64,000 bases of DNA from Mangrovimonas aestuarii (GCF_028767185.1 NZ_JARACK010000001.1:434001-498000); one strand, 5' to 3'; positions 42,812 to 51,296 are shown, numbered from the stretch's first letter. Numbers and translations: made by a program. Notes: a model not told the origin generated them from the sequence alone.

Positions 42812-44903
42812 GCAGATAAATGTTGCCTTAATAGGGAATCCAAATACTGGAAAGACCTCCGTTTTCAATGCCCTAACTGGGCTTAATCAAAAAGTAGGTA
42901 ATTATCCTGGTATCACGGTAGAAAAGAAAGAAGGTGTTTGTAGATTACCAAGGGGAGTAAAGGCTCATATAATAGATTTACCCGGAACCTACAGCCTCAA
43001 TGCTTCCTCTTTGGATGAGAACGTTGTTATCGAACTGCTATTAAACAAAAACGATAAGGACTTCCCTGATGTTGCTGTTGTTGTAAGTGATGTTGAAAAC
43101 CTTAAGCGTAACCTATTACTCTTTACCCAAATAAAAGACCTTCAAATTCCCACTATACTCGTAATAAACATGGCCGATAGAATGGCCTACAAAGGAATCT
43201 CGCTTGACATTGAGTATCTTGAAAAAGAATTACACACAAAAATTGCGCTTGTAAGCACCAGAAAAAAACAAGGAATTGAAGACATAAAAGCATTAATTGC
43301 CGATTATAAAATTTTATCGACAAAACCCTGTGTGAATATATTTGATATTGATGAAGAGTATTTTGGCAATCTTCAAAATGCTTTTTCAAACCAATTACTG
43401 TATAAACTGTGGCTGGTAATCACTCAAGATTCCAATTTTGGCAAAACCAACAGGAACGAGTACGACGCTATTGCTGATTTTAAAACCAAAAGCAAAGGCG
43501 ACCTTTCCCGTTTACAGCAGAAAGAAACCATTAAGCGCTATCAGTTTATTAACAATACGCTTAAAAAAGGGCAAACTATTGATGTTAGCAAAGCAAAAGA
43601 CCTCAGATCGAAACTCGATCGTATACTTACCCATAAGGTTTGGGGCTATGCCATTTTCTTTGTGATTTTATTGACCATTTTCCAAGCGATTTACGATTGG
43701 TCTGGCATTCCTATGGATTTTATAGATAGTTCATTTGCCTCGCTTAGCGAATGGACCAAATCGACTTTACCCTCAGGAGCCTTTACCAGCTTGTTGGCAG
43801 AAGGAATTATACCTGGTTTGGGTGGAATTGTGATATTCATTCCTCAAATTGCATTTCTGTTTCTCTTCATTTCCATACTTGAAGAGAGTGGCTATATGAG
43901 TCGTGTTGTATTCTTAATGGATAGAATCATGCGCCGATTTGGATTGAGCGGCAAGAGTGTAGTTCCCCTTATCTCAGGGACTGCTTGTGCTATTCCCGCA
44001 GTAATGGCAACACGAAATATAGAAAACTGGAAAGAACGATTGATTACCATTTTGGTAACCCCTTTCACAACCTGTTCGGCAAGATTACCTGTTTATTTGA
44101 TTATTATCGCTTTGGTAATTCCAGAAGGGCGCATACTTGGATTGAGCTACCAAGCTTTAACCCTTATGCTGCTTTATCTTATTGGTTTTGTTGTCGCTAT
44201 TCTTTCTGCCAAATTGCTTAATTCTGTATTGAAAATTAAGAGCAGGTCGTTTTTTGTAGTAGAGATGCCAAACTACAAACTGCCGTTGTTTAAAAACGTA
44301 GCGATAGCAGTTATCGACCGTACCAAAGCCTTTGTATTTGGTGCAGGTAAAATTATTTTAGCTATTTCCATTGTGCTTTGGTTCTTGGCGTCTTATGGTC
44401 CAGGTGAAGAATTTAACAATGCCGAAACGATAGTTAAAACAGAATACGCCGACCAAAACCTTCCGGAAGAAGAGTTGCAGAAAAAAGTGGCATCTCACAA
44501 ACTGGAAAACTCGTTTATAGGGTTAACGGGGCAAGCTATAGAACCAATGATTAGGCCTTTGGGATACGATTGGAAAATAGGAATTGCTATTGTGAGCTCG
44601 TTTGCGGCACGTGAGGTTTTTGTTGGGACTTTGGCGACTATTTACAGTGTGGGTAGCGACGAGGAAGAAACCATAAAAAACCGTATGGCAGGTGAGATAA
44701 ACCCAGTTTTGGGAACACCGCTGTTTAATTTTGCTTCGGGGATTTCATTATTGCTGTTCTATGCTTTTGCTATGCAGTGCATGAGTACCTTGGCAATTGT
44801 AAAACGTGAAACCAACAGTTGGAAATGGCCTGCTTTGCAATTGGTAAGTATGAGTGGATTTGCCTATATCGTAGCACTAATGGCGTTTCAAATTTTAAAG
44901 TAA
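42804..44903 (+). CDS. feoB: Ferrous iron transporter FeoB
   Basis: A 699-residue inner-membrane Fe(II) transporter. The N-terminal G domain has VALIGNPNTGKTSVFNALTG (G1), DLPGTYSL (G3) and NMAD (G4), followed by a helical GDI-like region (to about 265). About eight to ten membrane segments follow, with paired Gate motifs (PQIAFLFLFISILEESGYM; CAIPAVMATR; TPFTTCSARLPVYLI). The C-terminal soluble insert precedes SSFAAREVFVGTLATIY. Full length. Overlaps feoA by eight bases and is followed seven bases later by a Cys-rich small protein. Confidence 0.96.
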   Translation: MSKQINVALIGNPNTGKTSVFNALTGLNQKVGNYPGITVEKKEGVCRLPRGVKAHIIDLPGTYSLNASSLDENVVIELLLNKNDKDFPDVAVVVSDVENLKRNLLLFTQIKDLQIPTILVINMADRMAYKGISLDIEYLEKELHTKIALVSTRKKQGIEDIKALIADYKILSTKPCVNIFDIDEEYFGNLQNAFSNQLLYKLWLVITQDSNFGKTNRNEYDAIADFKTKSKGDLSRLQQKETIKRYQFINNTLKKGQTIDVSKAKDLRSKLDRILTHKVWGYAIFFVILLTIFQAIYDWSGIPMDFIDSSFASLSEWTKSTLPSGAFTSLLAEGIIPGLGGIVIFIPQIAFLFLFISILEESGYMSRVVFLMDRIMRRFGLSGKSVVPLISGTACAIPAVMATRNIENWKERLITILVTPFTTCSARLPVYLIIIALVIPEGRILGLSYQALTLMLLYLIGFVVAILSAKLLNSVLKIKSRSFFVVEMPNYKLPLFKNVAIAVIDRTKAFVFGAGKIILAISIVLWFLASYGPGEEFNNAETIVKTEYADQNLPEEELQKKVASHKLENSFIGLTGQAIEPMIRPLGYDWKIGIAIVSSFAAREVFVGTLATIYSVGSDEEETIKNRMAGEINPVLGTPLFNFASGISLLLFYAFAMQCMSTLAIVKRETNSWKWPALQLVSMSGFAYIVALMAFQILK

Positions 44904-44910
44904 AAGAGTT

Positions 44911-45051
44911 ATGAATACCGTAATTCAAAACATATTAGCGTTTAGTACTTTGGCATTTGCCTTGGGGTATTTGGTGAAAAAATGGTTTTGGAACCCAACG
45001 CCTGCAAAGACCAAAAAAGCTTGCGGACAGGATAAGTGTGGGTGTCATTAG
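44911..45051 (+). CDS. FeoB-associated Cys-rich membrane protein (46 residues)
   Basis: A tiny gene encoding MNTVIQNILAFSTLAFALGY then a KKWFW turn and a Lys/Pro linker, ending ACGQDKCGCH. One TM helix (about 5-22) and a C-terminal Cys cluster C-x4-C-x-C-H fit the FeoB_associated family, which may stabilise FeoB or sense iron, in the manner of FeoC. It begins seven bases after the feoB stop, so the operon is feoA-feoB-this gene. Confidence 0.85.
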   Translation: MNTVIQNILAFSTLAFALGYLVKKWFWNPTPAKTKKACGQDKCGCH

Positions 45052-45066
45052 ATAGTTTTTGGAGAG

Positions 45067-45783
45067 TTACTTCTTTCTGAAAAGATTTCCAATTCGTCTG
45101 AAGATATTATTTCTGCGATACTCTGTAACTACTATACCCGTTGAAACCAAATCAGGGTCTTCTATTAATTGAACATTAATTTCTTGATCATTTTTATTGA
45201 TTGCTACTTCTTTTTCTTTCATACCAACAAAGGTGAAATGTAAGATAATATTGTCCTGAAAATATTGATTTGGTATTTCAATATTAAAATTCCCATCAAA
45301 ATCGGTTTGAGTTCCAATACCTGTTCCTTTTAAGATGACATTCACACCAGGAAGCGATAAGCTGTCAACTTCAGAAATAACTATACCTTTTATAATTCTT
45401 TTGGAAGTAGAATCTTGTTTACCTTCTAATTCAGCTTTTAAACTGTCCTGCTCTCGCTTTTCAACTTTAGGCTTAGGCTCTTGAGAAAACAGAGGTTGCG
45501 AAACTGACAAAAAAGACAATAACCCAAAAAAGACTCCTGCTTTACCAAAGCTTTTATTAGCCGGTTGACTTATAATTCTGTTGAGTTGGTTAGGTCGAAA
45601 TCTGCCACATAGATTGGTATCAGCTTGTATTGCTTGCGCCAAATAAAAGTCTGATTGGTTGGTAAAATCAATCACTTCTTTTTTGCAGTTGGCACAGAAT
45701 CTCCCTTTTTTGGTTGGAGTCATATTGTTCCACCCTTCATTACATGGTTCGGGAATACTGATTTGATATTTGGTTTTAAACAT
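45067..45783 (-). CDS. CarboxypepD_reg-like protein with N-terminal Cys domain
   Basis: A 238-residue protein with two parts. Residues 1-60 form a small cytosolic-type domain with conserved Cys (ISIPEPCNEGWNNMTPTKKG, RFCANCKKEVIDFT, TNLCGRF), possibly zinc-binding. A hydrophobic segment (about 80-100) then leads to a linker and a CarboxypepD_reg-like domain (about 128-215; IIKGIVISEVDSLSLPGVNV, GTQTDFDGNFNIEIP). The tail IFRRIGNLFRKK is basic. I recall this N-terminal module in other flavobacterial proteins, but no function is established. Convergent with the feo operon and separate from gpsA. Confidence 0.75.
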   Translation of the reverse strand: MFKTKYQISIPEPCNEGWNNMTPTKKGRFCANCKKEVIDFTNQSDFYLAQAIQADTNLCGRFRPNQLNRIISQPANKSFGKAGVFFGLLSFLSVSQPLFSQEPKPKVEKREQDSLKAELEGKQDSTSKRIIKGIVISEVDSLSLPGVNVILKGTGIGTQTDFDGNFNIEIPNQYFQDNIILHFTFVGMKEKEVAINKNDQEINVQLIEDPDLVSTGIVVTEYRRNNIFRRIGNLFRKK

Positions 45784-45847
45784 TAGTCAGCGTTAACTTC
45801 TTGGGTATTGTACTACAATAATAAGAAAATAAAGAAAAGCTTAAGAA

Positions 45848-45876
45848 CAAAAAAGCCGGATATTAATCCAGCTTTT
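45848..45876 (-). terminator. Terminator overlapping the gpsA stop codon
   Basis: AAAAGCCGGAT (45851-45861) pairs with ATCCAGCTTTT (45866-45876) with one G-U; the four-base loop ATTA (45862-45865) contains the gpsA stop codon (45863-45865). A T-run follows on the minus strand. Confidence 0.82.
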
Positions 45877-46864
45877 CAGTTAATTTATCAAAAACCTTCT
45901 TGGGCTCTTTCCCTTCGTAAAGAATGCTGTAAACAGCTTGTATTATGGGAAGTTTGGTTTTCTTTTCGTTTTGTTCGTTAAGTAAGTGAGCACTTTTTGT
46001 TGCATAGTAACCTTCCGCTACCATGTTCATTTCCATCATGGCCGATTTTACCGTATACCCCTTTCCAATCATGTTCCCAAACATGCGGTTTCTGGAAAAT
46101 ACAGAATAGCCGGTTACCAACAAATCTCCCAAATAAGCTGAGTTGTTAATGTTACGCTTCATCTTGTGCATTTTCTTGATAAAACGTTTCATCTCACGAA
46201 TGGCGTTACTCATCAATACACTTTGGAAGTTGTCTCCGTACCCCAATCCATGAGCAATTCCCGCAGCAATGGCGTAAATATTTTTAAGCATAACAGCATA
46301 TTCGGTACCAATAACGTCATCGCTTGTTTTGGTTTTTATATAGCTGCTCGACAGATTTTTAGCAATATCTTTGGCTGTAGACGAGTCGGCACATGAAATT
46401 GTTAGATAAGATAGTCTTTCCAAAGCAACCTCCTCGGCGTGACAAGGTCCTGCAATAACACCAATATTTTTAAACGGAATTTTGTAGATATCATGAAAAT
46501 GTTCTCCAACAAGTAGTCCGCTTTCTGGGATAATCCCTTTTACAGCCGACACAACAACTTTGTCTGATATATCAACCGTAAGTTTTTCCAATTCGGAATG
46601 GATAAATGCCGACGGGATTACAAAAATCAAAACATCGGCGTAAGCCGCCATTTCGTTAATATCGTTACTCAGTTTTAATTGTTCCAAATGAAACTCGACT
46701 GAGCTAAGATAGTTAGGGTTATGTTGTTCTTTAAGTAAATGCTCCTTGGTGTAAACGCTGCGCATATACCATCCTACTTCGTCAAGGTTTTCACAAAGCA
46801 TTTTTACGATGGCTGTAGCCCAACTTCCAGCACCAAAAACCGCATACTTTTTATTGTTGCTCAT
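45863..46864 (-). CDS. gpsA: Glycerol-3-phosphate dehydrogenase [NAD(P)+]
   Basis: A 333-residue enzyme reducing dihydroxyacetone phosphate to sn-glycerol-3-phosphate for phospholipid synthesis. The Rossmann N-terminus has YAVFGAGSWATAIVKML; VVVSAVKGIIPESG and GVIAGPCHAEEVALERLSYL follow; the catalytic Lys lies in EYAVMLKNIYAIAAGIAHGLGYGDN, and AYLGDLLVTGYS with NRMFG marks the substrate-binding helix domain. Full length for the family. The stop codon lies in the loop of its own terminator, so transcript and reading frame end together. Confidence 0.95.
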   Translation of the reverse strand: MSNNKKYAVFGAGSWATAIVKMLCENLDEVGWYMRSVYTKEHLLKEQHNPNYLSSVEFHLEQLKLSNDINEMAAYADVLIFVIPSAFIHSELEKLTVDISDKVVVSAVKGIIPESGLLVGEHFHDIYKIPFKNIGVIAGPCHAEEVALERLSYLTISCADSSTAKDIAKNLSSSYIKTKTSDDVIGTEYAVMLKNIYAIAAGIAHGLGYGDNFQSVLMSNAIREMKRFIKKMHKMKRNINNSAYLGDLLVTGYSVFSRNRMFGNMIGKGYTVKSAMMEMNMVAEGYYATKSAHLLNEQNEKKTKLPIIQAVYSILYEGKEPKKVFDKLTEKLD

Positions 46865-46883
46865 AGTTTAGTTATTCCAAGTT

Positions 46884-46891
46884 CAAAAATA
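46884..46891 (-). promoter_or_regulatory. Promoter -7 element for gpsA
   Basis: Minus-strand TATTTTTG, full TAnnTTTG match, 20 bases before the ATG. An imperfect CTTG lies 23 bases further upstream. Confidence 0.42.
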
Positions 46892-47119
46892 CATAAAATA
46901 AAAGTCTTATAGCCCAAGTAGGATACTTTGTATTATCACCTATACTAGTAATGTTTCCAAAAAATGAAAGATAAGAAAGTTGAGCTTGGTATAGCAGTTT
47001 AAAACTTTAACATTAGATTATGATTGCTGTAACAATGAAGTTAATACTTGGGCGTTAATATTGTAAGTAGAAAACTAAGGAAAATAGGTTAGTTTTTGGT
47101 TGGTTATTTAGTTTTGAGG
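46892..47119 (+). ncRNA. Possible small RNA ending at an orphan terminator
   Basis: The 440-base gap between gpsA and the LysM gene has no coding-like frame longer than 12 codons, yet a strong rightward terminator stands at 47120-47158. A transcript must therefore come from somewhere in this gap. A TACTTTG-like box near 46924-46930 could start it. No known RNA family was recognised, and the boundaries given here are only the span in which such an RNA could lie. Confidence 0.3.
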
Positions 47120-47158
47120 AGCTGTTTAAAACACTAGTTTTAAGCAGCTTCTTTTTTT
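47120..47158 (+). terminator. Orphan rho-independent terminator
   Basis: AGCTGTTTAAAAC (47120-47132) pairs with GTTTTAAGCAGCT (47137-47149) over 13 bp with one G-U, loop ACTA, then TC and seven T. No gene on this strand precedes it for more than 2 kb; 146 bases separate it from the LysM gene start. Confidence 0.8.
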
Positions 47159-47304
47159 AAGTTATTGAATGTCTTGTTTTATGGTTAAAAAGAAATTTAC
47201 AACGATTTTTTCAAGCGCATAAACGATTGACTGGATGCAACTTATTGCTTTACTTAAAATTTTTATTGAACTTTAATATTGCTAATATTTAATCAATAAA
47301 TCCT

Positions 47305-47799
47305 ATGGGGCTAATCGCATTTAAAAAGGAGGCTGGAGCCAGATTGTTAGGGAGACGAGCCAGAGTATTAACAAAAGCGGCATCAGCTTTAAAATTAAAG
47401 TTTTCAGAGGAGAAAACAGATGGGGCTAGCGCTAAGCGCTTGGAAGAAACTATCAGAGATTTAGACTTGGAGGTTCATGGTCTCAAAGTAAAGATTTATG
47501 GAAATAGTGCCACTATTACGGGTATTGCCTTTGACTCTTCTACTAAAGAAAAAATTGTACTGGTAGTAGGCAACTCAAAAGGCATTGCAGAAGTAGATGA
47601 TCAAATGACTGTTGAGCACGTAGAACCCGAAGCTCAATTTCATACTGTAATCAATGGTGATTCCTTAAGTAAGATTTCGAAAAAATATTATGGAAGTTCA
47701 TCAAAGCATCCCGAAATTTTTGAGGCCAACAAACCCATGCTTAGCAATCCTGACATGATATATCCCGGACAAGTACTACGGATTCCCGATTTAGGATAA
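47305..47799 (+). CDS. BON and LysM domain protein (Kbp/YgaU-like)
   Basis: A 164-residue protein. The first part (GLIAFKKEAGARLLGRRARV) is basic and amphipathic without a signal peptide. A BON domain follows (about 45-105; LEVHGLKVKIYGNSATITGI, GIAEVDDQMTVE), then a LysM domain (about 110-162; FHTVINGDSLSKISKKYYG, NPDMIYPGQVLRIPDL). The same layout is found in the E. coli potassium-binding protein Kbp. It likely binds peptidoglycan fragments or K+; which cannot be told here. Stands alone, convergent with nadD. Confidence 0.9.
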   Translation: MGLIAFKKEAGARLLGRRARVLTKAASALKLKFSEEKTDGASAKRLEETIRDLDLEVHGLKVKIYGNSATITGIAFDSSTKEKIVLVVGNSKGIAEVDDQMTVEHVEPEAQFHTVINGDSLSKISKKYYGSSSKHPEIFEANKPMLSNPDMIYPGQVLRIPDLG

Positions 47800-47802
47800 T
47801 TA

Positions 47803-48381
47803 CTATTGATAAAACAGCATTTCATCAATGTAGCGCCAAACCTTTGGAGGCAGTAAAGGACGCACGTTCTTTCCAGACTTGATATCCTTTCTTATATGCG
47901 TTGATGAAATTTCGATGATAGGAGCATCTATTCTATGGATTTTAGAGTGATCTTCAAATTGCTTATCAGCCTTTCCTTCTGAAACTCTAGGGTACACATA
48001 AATATCATATCGCTCTAAAATAACCTCATAGTTTCTCCATTTATGGAAACTCTTCAAATTATCCTCACCCATAATGAGTGAAAACTCATGTTTAGGGTGT
48101 TTCTCCTCTAAATGGGCAAGTGTATTTATAGTATAATTAGGCTGAGGAAGACCGAATTCTATGTCTGAAGGCTTTAGTTTATCATAGTCGCTTGTAGCCT
48201 GAAATACCATTTCCAACCGTTGGTAGTTATCCAACATAGATGCCTTTTTCTTAAACGGACTCTGTGGAGTAACCACAAACCATATTTGATCCAAATTACT
48301 GTGTTCGGCAATATGGTTGGCCAATATTAAGTGCCCAATGTGAATGGGATTAAATGTACCGAAATACAATCCGACTTTCAT
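47803..48381 (-). CDS. nadD: Nicotinate-nucleotide adenylyltransferase
   Basis: A 192-residue NAD biosynthesis enzyme converting nicotinate mononucleotide to deamido-NAD. The nucleotidyltransferase motif is VGLYFGTFNPIHIGHLILAN (GxFxPxHxGH), with PQSPFKKK for substrate binding, EFSLIMGEDNLKSFHKWRN, and the second signature IDAPIIEISSTHIRKDIKSG. Full length. Seven bases after gmk; third gene of yicC-gmk-nadD. Confidence 0.94.
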   Translation of the reverse strand: MKVGLYFGTFNPIHIGHLILANHIAEHSNLDQIWFVVTPQSPFKKKASMLDNYQRLEMVFQATSDYDKLKPSDIEFGLPQPNYTINTLAHLEEKHPKHEFSLIMGEDNLKSFHKWRNYEVILERYDIYVYPRVSEGKADKQFEDHSKIHRIDAPIIEISSTHIRKDIKSGKNVRPLLPPKVWRYIDEMLFYQ

Positions 48382-48388
48382 AAACTTA

Positions 48389-48961
48389 CTACTTGTTTAA
48401 AAAGGTGGAAACAAGATCTTCTGCTTCCTTTAGCGCGACTTCAAGTTCGTTGTTCACAATAATGTAATCAAATTGAGGTGCTGTTGCCAATTCGATAGAA
48501 GCCTTAGCTACACGCATATTAATTTTATCCTCTGTTTCTGTTTGACGTTTTTTCAGACGAATTTTAAGTTCTTCAATACTTGGAGGCTTAACAAATACTG
48601 CCAAAGTGCGATCTGGATAGATCTTTTTAATATCCAATCCGCCAACTACATCTATATCGAAAATTACATTTTTCCCTTTTGCCCAGATACGCTCTACTTC
48701 ACTTTTCAACGTACCGTAAAAATTGTCACGGTATACTTCTTCCCACTCCAAAAACTCATCGTTCTTGATTTTGTTTTTAAACTCTTCAAGCGATAAAAAA
48801 TAGTAATCCTTACCGTGCTCTTCGTTAGGTCGCTTTTCTCTTGAAGCAGCAGAAATTGAGAACTCTAAGTTAAATTCTTTTTTTCCTAATAGGTGCTTTA
48901 CTATTGTAGTTTTACCCGATCCTGATGGTGCAGAAAAAACTATCAGTTTGCCTTCTTTCAT
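48389..48961 (-). CDS. gmk: Guanylate kinase
   Basis: A 190-residue enzyme phosphorylating GMP to GDP. P-loop in IVFSAPSGSGKTTIVKHLLG, GMP-binding region FSISAASREKRPNEEHGKDY and YFLSLEEFKN, then VIFDIDVVGGLDIKK and RLKKRQTETEDKINMRVAKA. Full length. Four bases separate it from the upstream yicC gene. Confidence 0.96.
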   Translation of the reverse strand: MKEGKLIVFSAPSGSGKTTIVKHLLGKKEFNLEFSISAASREKRPNEEHGKDYYFLSLEEFKNKIKNDEFLEWEEVYRDNFYGTLKSEVERIWAKGKNVIFDIDVVGGLDIKKIYPDRTLAVFVKPPSIEELKIRLKKRQTETEDKINMRVAKASIELATAPQFDYIIVNNELEVALKEAEDLVSTFLNK

Positions 48962-48965
48962 GGGG

Positions 48966-49823
48966 TTAGAGTACGTTTAAAAGTTGTTCTTTTACTTTTT
49001 CGAGTTCGTCTTTCATCTGTACCACCAATTTTTGCATTGGTGCATAGTTACTTTTGGATCCAATGGTGTTTATTTCACGACCTATTTCCTGACCGATAAA
49101 GCCAAGTTTTTTCCCATTGGAATCTTTAGAATCCAAAGACTTTATGAAGTAATCCAAGTGGTTTTTTAAACGCACTTTTTCTTCGGTGATATCGTATTTT
49201 TCAATGTAGTAAACCAGTTCCTGTTCAAAACGGTTTTCGTCAACATTCTCTTTTAAATCTTCAATGCCTTTCCTCAAGCGATCACGAACAGCTTCTACGC
49301 GTTCTGGATCTATGGCAATTACCTGATCAAGCAAATTGGAAATGTTAGCAATACGGGTTTTAAAATCTGCTTCCAATACTTTTCCTTCATCCAATCGATA
49401 TTCATTAATATGAGCTACTGCCAATTTGATTTCGGCTAATATGGATTTCCATTCATTTTCATCTATCTCGTCTCTTTCTGTATTTAATGAATCCGGAAAA
49501 CGAACAGCCATTTTTAGCAATTCAGTTTCATCGCCACTAACAATATCCTTAAGCTGCTTCATATATTCATTTATCACAGCTTTGTTAAGATTGGTAGATG
49601 TTTCCTCTCCGGTAATTTCTGCATAAATGGAAAAATCGATTTTCCCACGTACTAGCTCGTTAGCAATGAGCTTTCTTATTTCCAATTCCTTTTCCCGATA
49701 CACGGAGGGCATTCGCGTATTCAAATCGAGGTTTTTGCTGTTAAGCGATTTAAGTTCTATGGTAATTTTTTTGGTAGGTAACTGTAATACAGATTTACCA
49801 TAGCCTGTCATTGAATGTATCAT
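48966..49823 (-). CDS. YicC/YloC-family endoribonuclease
   Basis: A 285-residue protein. The N-terminal YicC domain opens with MIHSMTGYGKSVLQLPTKKI and has IELKSLNSKNLDLNTRMPS and RGKIDFSIYAE; the C-terminal DUF1732 domain has EQELVYYIEKYDITEEKVRL and ends GREINTIGSKSNYAPMQKLV. Relatives cut RNA and affect RyhB turnover in E. coli. First gene of the yicC-gmk-nadD unit with a -7 box upstream. Confidence 0.93.
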   Translation of the reverse strand: MIHSMTGYGKSVLQLPTKKITIELKSLNSKNLDLNTRMPSVYREKELEIRKLIANELVRGKIDFSIYAEITGEETSTNLNKAVINEYMKQLKDIVSGDETELLKMAVRFPDSLNTERDEIDENEWKSILAEIKLAVAHINEYRLDEGKVLEADFKTRIANISNLLDQVIAIDPERVEAVRDRLRKGIEDLKENVDENRFEQELVYYIEKYDITEEKVRLKNHLDYFIKSLDSKDSNGKKLGFIGQEIGREINTIGSKSNYAPMQKLVVQMKDELEKVKEQLLNVL

Positions 49824-49847
49824 ATAATGTTATAAATAAATATTGTG

Positions 49848-49855
49848 CAAAGGTA
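49848..49855 (-). promoter_or_regulatory. Promoter -7 element for yicC-gmk-nadD
   Basis: Minus-strand TACCTTTG, full TAnnTTTG match, 25 bases before the ATG; the -33 position shows TTTT at a fitting distance. Confidence 0.45.
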
Positions 49856-49916
49856 AGTAAAAAGCTAAGGTATATAAAACTGAGTTTGTTTATTATGCAC
49901 GCATACGAAAAAGCCT

Positions 49917-49924
49917 TAAATTTG
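49917..49924 (+). promoter_or_regulatory. Promoter -7 element for the thioesterase gene
   Basis: TAAATTTG, full match, ends only seven bases before the ATG at 49932, so the mRNA may be leaderless or nearly so. A TTTG at 49885-49888 is too far (28 bases) to be a normal -33 box. Confidence 0.35.
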
Positions 49925-49931
49925 AATAAAA

Positions 49932-50414
49932 ATGATGTTTTTAAAGGATTTTGAAATACGATGGAGTGATGTTGATGCCAATCAGCATTTGGCAAATTCT
50001 GCCTATACCAATTTTATGAGCCATACGCGAGTAGCCTTTTTGAAGGACAATGGGTTTGATATTAGAACATTGAATAAAAACGGTATTGGCCCTGTGGTGT
50101 TTTATGAGCATATGTACTACTTTAAAGAGGCCTTTATGGGTGATCCGATAAAAGTAGGATTGGAAGTTTCTGGGTTCAGTGAAGATGGCATGTTCTTTGG
50201 CTTTGAACATAATTTTTACAATAAAAATGGTCATAACCTTGCCAACTGCGATATGCTTGGAGGATGGATAGATTTAAAATCTAGAAAGCTCTGCCCTTTG
50301 CCTGAGGAATTGAAACAGATTTTCGAGGGCTTTCCAAGAGCTAAAAACTTTAGTTTTCTAACGAAAGATGACACTAGAAAATTTGGAAAACGTCCAATTC
50401 ACCTAAGCTTGTAG
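49932..50414 (+). CDS. Acyl-CoA thioesterase (hotdog fold, YbgC/4HBT-like)
   Basis: A 160-residue enzyme of the 4-hydroxybenzoyl-CoA thioesterase group. The active-site helix region is EIRWSDVDANQHLANSAYTN, with the Asp and the following N-H pair of the family; FYEHMYYFKEAFMGDPIKVG and FEHNFYNKNGHNLANCDMLG form the hotdog sheet. The ATG is followed directly by another ATG, so the start is uncertain by one codon. It hydrolyses acyl-CoA esters; the chain preference is unknown. Its 3' end overlaps the convergent EamA gene by 12 bases. Confidence 0.88.
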   Translation: MMFLKDFEIRWSDVDANQHLANSAYTNFMSHTRVAFLKDNGFDIRTLNKNGIGPVVFYEHMYYFKEAFMGDPIKVGLEVSGFSEDGMFFGFEHNFYNKNGHNLANCDMLGGWIDLKSRKLCPLPEELKQIFEGFPRAKNFSFLTKDDTRKFGKRPIHLSL

Positions 50415-51296
50415 TTTAGGCTTTTTGGTTACTAGGTAAACTCCTGCAAAAATAAGAGCAGAGGCTATTAATTTTACGGTATTTAATGAGTCGCTACCCA
50501 TAACAATGGCAAATATTCCTGCGATTACTGGTTGCAGGTAAAGAAATGTACTTACCGTAGAAGCTCTTAGGTGGCGTAGTGCCAGCGGATTTAAAATATA
50601 AGTTCCAAAGGTTGCCGCTATAATAACAAATACCACAGAAAACCAAATGTAAGGTGAAAAGGAACCCCAGTTTACCATGGTAAGTTCTCTAAAGCCAAAA
50701 GGCAGGGTAAACAAAGCTCCAAATACAAACAACCATCTTATAAAAGTAAAAGGATGATACTTATAGGTGAGTTTTTTTATTATTATAAGGTATATACTGT
50801 AGGATGAGGCATTGATAAATACAAGAAAATTTCCTAATAGGATATTGTCTCCAGCTTGAGTAGATTTTCCGTATACAGATAACACTATGGCTCCCATAAA
50901 GCCAAGGCAAATGCCAATTACCTTAGGTGTAGTGATTTTCTCGTTCAACATTATGGACGATAATATTAACACAATAATCGGGACCACAACCATAATTACT
51001 GAGGCATGAATTGGAGTAGTAAACTCCAAGCCCTTAAAAAAAGTAAGCATATTCAAGGTTAAGCCAAAAAAAGCCGCCAAAGCAAAGGTTTTAAAATCTT
51101 TTCGATCTATTTTTTCCTTTGGTCCCAAAAAGCTCAAAAGCCAAAATAATATACATGCCCCAAAAACCCTTAAGAAAATAAATCCGAATGGCTTAATGTA
51201 GCTTTCGTCTATTACATCATTAGCAAATGTAAAAGTGAGCCCATAAATAACCTGCACCATAAATACAGCGATAAGGGCAAAAATTCTAGCGCTCAT
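50403..51296 (-). CDS. EamA/DMT-family transporter
   Basis: A 297-residue inner-membrane protein with about ten hydrophobic segments in two EamA repeats (first about 8-140, second about 155-290). The family signature P-x-T-P-I-H-A-S-type stretch appears as GLEFTTPIHASVIMVVVPII and the second repeat as LALRHLRASTVSTFLYLQPV. It probably exports metabolites or amino acids; the substrate is unknown. It overlaps the upstream ArsC-like gene by 11 bases and the convergent thioesterase gene by 12. Confidence 0.9.
   Translation of the reverse strand: MSARIFALIAVFMVQVIYGLTFTFANDVIDESYIKPFGFIFLRVFGACILFWLLSFLGPKEKIDRKDFKTFALAAFFGLTLNMLTFFKGLEFTTPIHASVIMVVVPIIVLILSSIMLNEKITTPKVIGICLGFMGAIVLSVYGKSTQAGDNILLGNFLVFINASSYSIYLIIIKKLTYKYHPFTFIRWLFVFGALFTLPFGFRELTMVNWGSFSPYIWFSVVFVIIAATFGTYILNPLALRHLRASTVSTFLYLQPVIAGIFAIVMGSDSLNTVKLIASALIFAGVYLVTKKPKLQA

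Noticed and set aside
46980-47020. A 12-codon frame (MKDKKVELGIAV) as a gene in the gpsA-LysM gap
   Set aside because: Too short, without a promoter at the right distance or other support.
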